Of a stretch of DNA of 64,000 bases, positions 60,305 through 64,000 are shown piece by piece. The notes under the pieces were generated by a model. That model made no database searches. It was not told the origin of the DNA and saw only the letters and a list, made by a program, of their open reading frames with translations. The translations under genes and the position numbers were made by a program. Source of the DNA: an uncultured Sphingomonas sp. (GTDB taxonomy: Bacteria > Pseudomonadota > Alphaproteobacteria > Sphingomonadales > Sphingomonadaceae). Location: positions 1 through 64,000 of the forward strand of contig CAJYLQ010000044.1 of the NCBI GenBank assembly GCA_913775975.1. Direction: 5' to 3'. Position 1 is the stretch's first letter, and each line of letters opens with the position of its first letter.

Positions 60305-61984
60305 TCAGTCGGCCATGCTCTCGCGCAGTTCCCTCGCCGCATCGTCCAGCCCCGCCAGCGCGTCGCGGCGCTGCTGGTCGGTCAGGTTCCGGTTGCTTTC
60401 GATCGAGCGGCGGGCGGTGGCGATGCTCGCCAGACCCTGCGACAGGCCGGCACGTCGCGAATAGGCGGCGTTGCGTTCCGCCATCGCCGCCTGCCGCTCC
60501 GCCATCGCGGCCTGCTGCTCCGCCATCCGCGCCTGCTGCTCGGCGAAGCGGCCCTGCGTATCCGCCTCGGCCAGCGCGCGGCGCGCCTGAGCCTGCGCCG
60601 TCGCGGCGGCGGCCTCGATCCGGTTGCGGCAGACGACCATCTCGCGGCGACCGTCGCTGTCGCGGCGGACCACGCTGGGGCCCGCGAGCGGCTGGCAATC
60701 GCCATTGGTCACGACGATCGACTGGCCGTCGCGCACCGTCACGGTCGTGGTGGCGTTCGCGGGCTGGGCGGGCCGGGCCGGCTGCGGCGGCACCGGCGGC
60801 ATCTTCGGCAGCGGATGTTCGGCGAGATAGCGGGCGGCGGCGGCGCCCTCATAGACGCTGGACGTGTCGGCACCCTTGACGACAACGCGCAGCGACCGTG
60901 GCTTTTCCGGGGCCGCCAGAGCGGCGGGCGGCGCGGGCTCCGTCGGCGTGGCGGGCACGGCCGGCGGCTGCGGCGCGGCGAGGCGGACGCCGGTCGCGTC
61001 CTCCACCTTCGCGGTCATCGCGGCGGCGGCCTCCGTGCCGGAGGCGGTGGTGACGAGCCCGGTCGCGACCAGCGCGACGACGGCGGCGGCGCCGGTGGCC
61101 AGCCGCGTGCGCGACAGGCGGGTGATGGACAACATGCGCAATCTCCCCTTCAGGTCGGAAATGGTGTGGAGGTGGCAGGTCGCGGCGACTGCGCCGCCAT
61201 GCGCGGCCTTCACGATCGCGCAGGCATAGATGTGGCGGTCGGCACGGCTGCGGCCAGCCAGGACGCGCGCGTCGTTGGCCAGTTCCTGATCGGCGCGAAA
61301 GGCGCGAAAGGCGCGCCAGGCCAGCGGGTTGAACCAGTGGACCGCCAGCACCGCCAGCGCCACCCAGTTGGCGAACAGGTCGCCGCGCGCGTGGTGGCCA
61401 AGCTCGTGCGCCAGCGCCAGTTCGCGCTCGTCGGCGTCATAGCGGTCGGCGAAATCGTCCGGGAAGGCGACGAAGCGGCGGCCGATCCCGGCGACGGCAA
61501 GCCCGAAGGCGAGCGGCCCGGCGGCCGCCGGCGTCTCCACCACGCGCACCCCGTCCACCTCGTCCACCGTCCGCGCGGCCTGCAACAGCCCCCGGCAGAA
61601 GCGGCGGTGCCGCCAGAAATGATAGAGGAAGAAGGCGCCCGCCCCCGCCGCCCACAGGCCAAGAACGATCAGGCCCCAGGGGATAGCCATCGCGACGGGC
61701 GCGGCGACGGCGAGCGGGGCGGTCGTTACGGCGGGCTCGGCGGCCGGGGCGATGGCGGGGACGATCAGCGTCGTCGCGACCTCTCCGGCGCGGCTGATCG
61801 GCATCGCCGCCTGCTCGCGCCAGGCGGCGGGCAGCGGCGGCAGCGCGAGGCGCAGCACCGGCAGTGCCCAGAGCGCATAGGCGACCTGCGGCCCGAACAC
61901 CCGCCGCACCGGCGCGCGCGCCACCAGCACCAGCGCCATCAGCAATGCCGAGGCGACCAGCGCCTCCACCAGCCAGCCGGTCAT
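60305..61984 (-). CDS. M56-family (BlaR1-type) membrane metallopeptidase
   Basis: A 559-residue transmembrane peptidase. Four hydrophobic segments lie in the first 320 residues, and the zinc motif HELGH (LALAHELGHHARGD) sits between the third and fourth. The C-terminal part is a Pro/Ala-rich linker, then a helical tail with seven-residue repeats (MAEQQAAMAERQAAMAERN). It partners the BlaI-family repressor upstream (ATGA overlap), as in the BlaR1-BlaI signalling pair. There is no penicillin-binding sensor domain visible, so it senses another signal. Confidence 0.9.
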   Translation of the reverse strand: MTGWLVEALVASALLMALVLVARAPVRRVFGPQVAYALWALPVLRLALPPLPAAWREQAAMPISRAGEVATTLIVPAIAPAAEPAVTTAPLAVAAPVAMAIPWGLIVLGLWAAGAGAFFLYHFWRHRRFCRGLLQAARTVDEVDGVRVVETPAAAGPLAFGLAVAGIGRRFVAFPDDFADRYDADERELALAHELGHHARGDLFANWVALAVLAVHWFNPLAWRAFRAFRADQELANDARVLAGRSRADRHIYACAIVKAAHGGAVAATCHLHTISDLKGRLRMLSITRLSRTRLATGAAAVVALVATGLVTTASGTEAAAAMTAKVEDATGVRLAAPQPPAVPATPTEPAPPAALAAPEKPRSLRVVVKGADTSSVYEGAAAARYLAEHPLPKMPPVPPQPARPAQPANATTTVTVRDGQSIVVTNGDCQPLAGPSVVRRDSDGRREMVVCRNRIEAAAATAQAQARRALAEADTQGRFAEQQARMAEQQAAMAERQAAMAERNAAYSRRAGLSQGLASIATARRSIESNRNLTDQQRRDALAGLDDAARELRESMAD

Positions 61985-62349
61985 GCCTTCAGCTCCTTCA
62001 GCAGTGCCTCGATCTCCGCGATGTCGCGCGCGGTCAGCTCGTCCCGCTCGGCCAGATGCGCGACCAGCGGGGTCAGGCGGCCGCCGAACAGCCGGTCGAT
62101 CAGCCGCCGGCTTTCGCCCGAGACATAATCCTCGCGCGCGACGAGCGGGCGATAGAGATAACGCCGGCCATCTTCCTCATGCGCGATCGCCGCCTTGGCG
62201 AGCAGCCGCCCCAGCAGCGTCTTGACGGTGTTGCCGCTCCAGCCGCGCGCGGGGTCGACCCGCTCCGCCACGTCCTGCGCGGTGAGCGGGGATTCGTCCC
62301 ACAGCACCTCCATGACGACATGTTCGGCATCGCTGATACGTTCGGCCAC
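61981..62349 (-). CDS. BlaI/MecI-family transcriptional repressor
   Basis: A 122-residue repressor with a winged-helix domain (RISDAEHVVMEVLWDESPLTAQDVAERVDPARGWSGNTVKTLLGRLLAK, over residues 4-52) and a dimerisation C-terminus. Repressors of this family are cleaved by an M56 peptidase partner, here encoded next with an ATGA overlap. Two GACTAC...GTAGTC-like palindromes just upstream are good operators. No beta-lactamase gene is in the window, so the target is unknown. Confidence 0.9.
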   Translation of the reverse strand: MAERISDAEHVVMEVLWDESPLTAQDVAERVDPARGWSGNTVKTLLGRLLAKAAIAHEEDGRRYLYRPLVAREDYVSGESRRLIDRLFGGRLTPLVAHLAERDELTARDIAEIEALLKELKA

Positions 62350-62368
62350 GACTCGGCTCTCCCTGATC

Positions 62369-62384
62369 GACTACGCATGTAATC
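62369..62384. promoter_or_regulatory. BlaI-type operator 1 (degenerate)
   Basis: GACTACGCATGTAATC, a GACTAC-GCAT-GTAATC inverted repeat with one mismatch, 20 bases from the repressor start. Confidence 0.65.
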
Positions 62385-62385
62385 A

Positions 62386-62409
62386 CATTGACTACGCGCG
62401 TAGTCAATG
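62386..62409. promoter_or_regulatory. BlaI-type operator 2 (perfect 24-base palindrome)
   Basis: A perfect palindrome with core GACTACGCGCGTAGTC. On the minus strand its TTGACT can serve as a -35 box, so a bound repressor would block its own promoter. Confidence 0.85.
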
Positions 62410-62430
62410 GCCGGGAGCCGGCCGCGTGGT

Positions 62431-63159
62431 TCAGCCCGCCAGCGTCTTTTCCACGGTGCGCCACAGCGCCGCGATCGCCTGCGCGCCGGCGGAGCGGGGG
62501 GCGTAGGCGGCGACGGGCGCGCGGCGTTCCGTCATCGCCTCGATCGTGCTGGCCATGGGAATGACCGGCCAGTCGGGATGCTCCTCCAGCGCGGCGCGGT
62601 GCAGCGCGCGGCGGCGGTCGACCATCGAGAAGACGGGGAGCAGCGGCACGTTCGGCCCCTTCTTCGCGGTCACATGCGCGCGCACCGTGTCATAGGCGCG
62701 GCGGGCGAGCGGCGAGGGGATCACGGGCACCACCACCAGATCGGCGGCGCGCAGGATCTGGTCGGACGTGTCGGTCAGGCCGGGCGGGCAATCGACGACG
62801 ATGCGGTCATGGTCGCGCGCCAGGTCGTCGACCAGCTTCGCCAGCCGCTTCTTCTTGTCGAGATCGTGGAACAGCCGGTCGAGATCGCGCAGCGAGGCAT
62901 CGGCGGGCAGCAGCGCCAGCCGCTCTACTGCGGTCTTGCGAACCAGCGTCGCGGGATCGACCGCCTTGGTGATCGCCGCCTGCGCCGCAGTGCGGCCTGG
63001 CCCGTCGGCGCCGAGCACGAAGCTGGCGGCGGCCTGCGCATCGAGATCCCACAGCAAGGTGCGACGCGCGGACAGGGTCGCGGCGGCGGCGGCCAGGTTG
63101 ACCGCCAGCGTCGTCTTCCCCACCCCGCCCTTCAGACTGTAGACCGCGACCGTCGCCAT
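62431..63159 (-). CDS. ParA-family ATPase
   Basis: A 242-residue P-loop ATPase with the deviant Walker A KGGVGKTTLAVNLA, Walker A' LLWDLDAQAAAS and Walker B IVVDCPPGLTD. No parB or replication gene is next to it, so it is an orphan ParA that could position a protein complex, rather than a chromosome or plasmid partition unit. It is 30 bases downstream of ruvA on the same strand. Confidence 0.88.
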   Translation of the reverse strand: MATVAVYSLKGGVGKTTLAVNLAAAAATLSARRTLLWDLDAQAAASFVLGADGPGRTAAQAAITKAVDPATLVRKTAVERLALLPADASLRDLDRLFHDLDKKKRLAKLVDDLARDHDRIVVDCPPGLTDTSDQILRAADLVVVPVIPSPLARRAYDTVRAHVTAKKGPNVPLLPVFSMVDRRRALHRAALEEHPDWPVIPMASTIEAMTERRAPVAAYAPRSAGAQAIAALWRTVEKTLAG

Positions 63160-63189
63160 CGCCCGGCTCCCCGTTAATCGGGATCAACC

Positions 63190-63786
63190 CTATCGCGCCG
63201 CCTTCTTCAGCGCCAGCCGCACGAGCGCATCGAGCGTCGCGCCCGTGCCAAGCTCATCCTCCGCCTTGCCGACCGCCGCCGCCGCCTCGGCCGGGCGGAA
63301 GCCGAGGTTCAGCAGCGCCGAAACGGCATCCGCCGATGCCCCGACGGGCAGCGCCTGCGCGGTCGCGGCGGGGCCGAGCGGCACGGCACCCACCTTGTCC
63401 TTCAATTCGCGCACGATGCGTTCGGCCAGTTTTGGGCCGACGCCGTTGGCGCGCGCGACCATCGCCTTGTCCTGCGCGCCGACCGCGCGGGCCAGCTCCG
63501 CCGGCTCCAGCGCGGACAGGATGGCGAGCGCCACGCGCGCGCCGACACCCTGCACGCCGGTGAGCAGCCGGAACCAGTCGCGCTCGCCCGCGCTGGCGAA
63601 GCCGACGAGGCGGATGAAATCCTCCCCCACCAGCATCTCGGTAAACAGCGTCGCCGCCTCGCCCACCGGGCCGATCGCGGCCAGCGTGCGTGACGAGGCG
63701 CCGACCAGATAGCCGACGCCGCCGACATCGATCACCGCATGGTCGATCCCGGTCGAATCGAGCCGCCCCTTCAGATGCGCGATCAT
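63190..63786 (-). CDS. ruvA: Holliday junction branch migration protein RuvA
   Basis: RuvA binds Holliday junctions and loads the RuvB motor. The 198-residue protein has the OB-fold start [31 protein letters not shown] (residues 1-31), the helix-hairpin-helix stretches [20 protein letters not shown] and [22 protein letters not shown], and a C-terminal RuvB-binding domain ([15 protein letters not shown]). It follows ruvC with a four-base gap. Confidence 0.96.
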   Translation of the reverse strand: MIAHLKGRLDSTGIDHAVIDVGGVGYLVGASSRTLAAIGPVGEAATLFTEMLVGEDFIRLVGFASAGERDWFRLLTGVQGVGARVALAILSALEPAELARAVGAQDKAMVARANGVGPKLAERIVRELKDKVGAVPLGPAATAQALPVGASADAVSALLNLGFRPAEAAAAVGKAEDELGTGATLDALVRLALKKAAR

Positions 63787-63790
63787 ATCG

Positions 63791-64000
63791 TCATGCTCCT
63801 GCCGTCACCCGCGCCCGCCGCGCCATGCCCGCCGCGCTGGCGAGATGGTGCGCATGGGTGATCGCCACCGCCAGTGCGTCCGCCGCGTCCGGCCCGGCCA
63901 GCTTCGCGCCGGGCAGCAGCACCGCCATCATCGCCTGAATCTGCCGCTTTTCCGCGCCGCCCGTGCCGACCACCGCCTTCTTCACGGTGGACGGATGATA
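63791..64000 (-). CDS. ruvC: Holliday junction resolvase RuvC (5'-truncated by window edge)
   Basis: RuvC cuts Holliday junctions as a dimer. Only the last 69 residues are in the window; the frame is open past the edge. The visible [21 protein letters not shown] and [17 protein letters not shown] regions (the latter with catalytic Asp residues) identify it with certainty. It is followed by ruvA. Confidence 0.93.
   Translation of the reverse strand, partial: YHPSTVKKAVVGTGGAEKRQIQAMMAVLLPGAKLAGPDAADALAVAITHAHHLASAAGMARRARVTAGA

Noticed and set aside
59570..62128. 852-residue open frame on the plus strand
   Set aside because: It runs antisense through the metallo-hydrolase and M56 peptidase genes, which have clear motifs. 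It has the Arg/Gly/Ala-rich make-up of a GC-driven shadow.
60305..62349. Beta-lactam resistance locus
   Set aside because: The M56 protein lacks a visible penicillin-binding sensor domain, and there is no beta-lactamase gene in the window.
62431..63159. Plasmid or chromosome partition locus
   Set aside because: ParA stands alone without parB, parS or replication genes.
1..64000. CRISPR array, prophage or rRNA operon
   Set aside because: No regularly spaced repeats, integrase, phage structural genes or rRNA sequences were seen.

Overview
The window reads as chromosome of a high-GC alphaproteobacterium of the Sphingomonadales, most likely Sphingomonas or a close relative. Supporting signs are a CpdR response regulator next to an N-formylglutamate amidohydrolase and tRNA-Val(GAC), a PEPxxWA-CTERM protein, TonB receptors paired with tryptophan-halogenase-like enzymes, a SapC protein, DUF1289, DUF3297, entericidin and CsbD small genes, and Sphingomonas-style palindromic repeats. 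Both ends are cut: hemF lacks its 5' end and ruvC its 5' part. There is no phage, integrase, insertion sequence with a transposase, CRISPR array or rRNA.

Layout. 1-6600 is housekeeping: hemF, a GNAT, two GPDPase-type membrane proteins, lipB, a Met-rich lipoprotein, an exported orphan and queC-queE. 6650-10240 holds a candidate small RNA, an inverted-repeat element and two tandem flavin-dependent halogenase homologues. 10234-25042 is a carbohydrate locus: a TonB receptor diverging from an exported GH13 enzyme, then a nine-gene minus-strand operon (15170-23903) diverging from a LacI regulator. 25134-30000 holds typA, a nitrilase-family hydrolase, an EVE protein, DUF3297 and fghA. 30052-37138 holds a second TonB receptor with a DUF885 protein, then a group of small envelope and stress genes. 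37139-45860 holds a PEP-CTERM protein behind an AT-rich leader, a fatty-acid-hydroxylase-like protein, a hybrid histidine kinase, tlyA, a large exported orphan and a Nudix hydrolase. 46012-53500 holds an AAG glycosylase, a DEAD-box helicase, an FAD oxidoreductase, SapC, cytochrome b561, a well-structured candidate sRNA and the cpdR/tRNA-Val segment. 53520-64000 holds an orphan peptide-binding lipoprotein, RNase T2, nadA/nadC, a BlaI/M56 sensor pair with clear operators, an orphan ParA, ruvA and ruvC.

How the carbohydrate locus may work (inference). Oligosaccharides enter by the TonB receptor and are cut by the periplasmic GH13 enzyme. A GMC flavoprotein, its Tat-exported small subunit and a c-type cytochrome match the three parts of FAD-dependent glucoside 3-dehydrogenases, which make 3-keto-glycosides. 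A DUF1080 (3-keto-disaccharide hydrolase) protein and two Tat-exported TIM-barrel isomerase-like proteins could cleave or rearrange the keto sugar. An NHS-family permease would import it, and a cytoplasmic Gfo/Idh oxidoreductase and a third TIM-barrel protein would process it. Seven of the eight junctions in this operon are four-base stop/start overlaps or a one-base gap. A LacI-type palindrome lies between the operon and its regulator, and two different LacI-type palindromes lie between the receptor and the GH13 gene. This is the most interesting system in the window.
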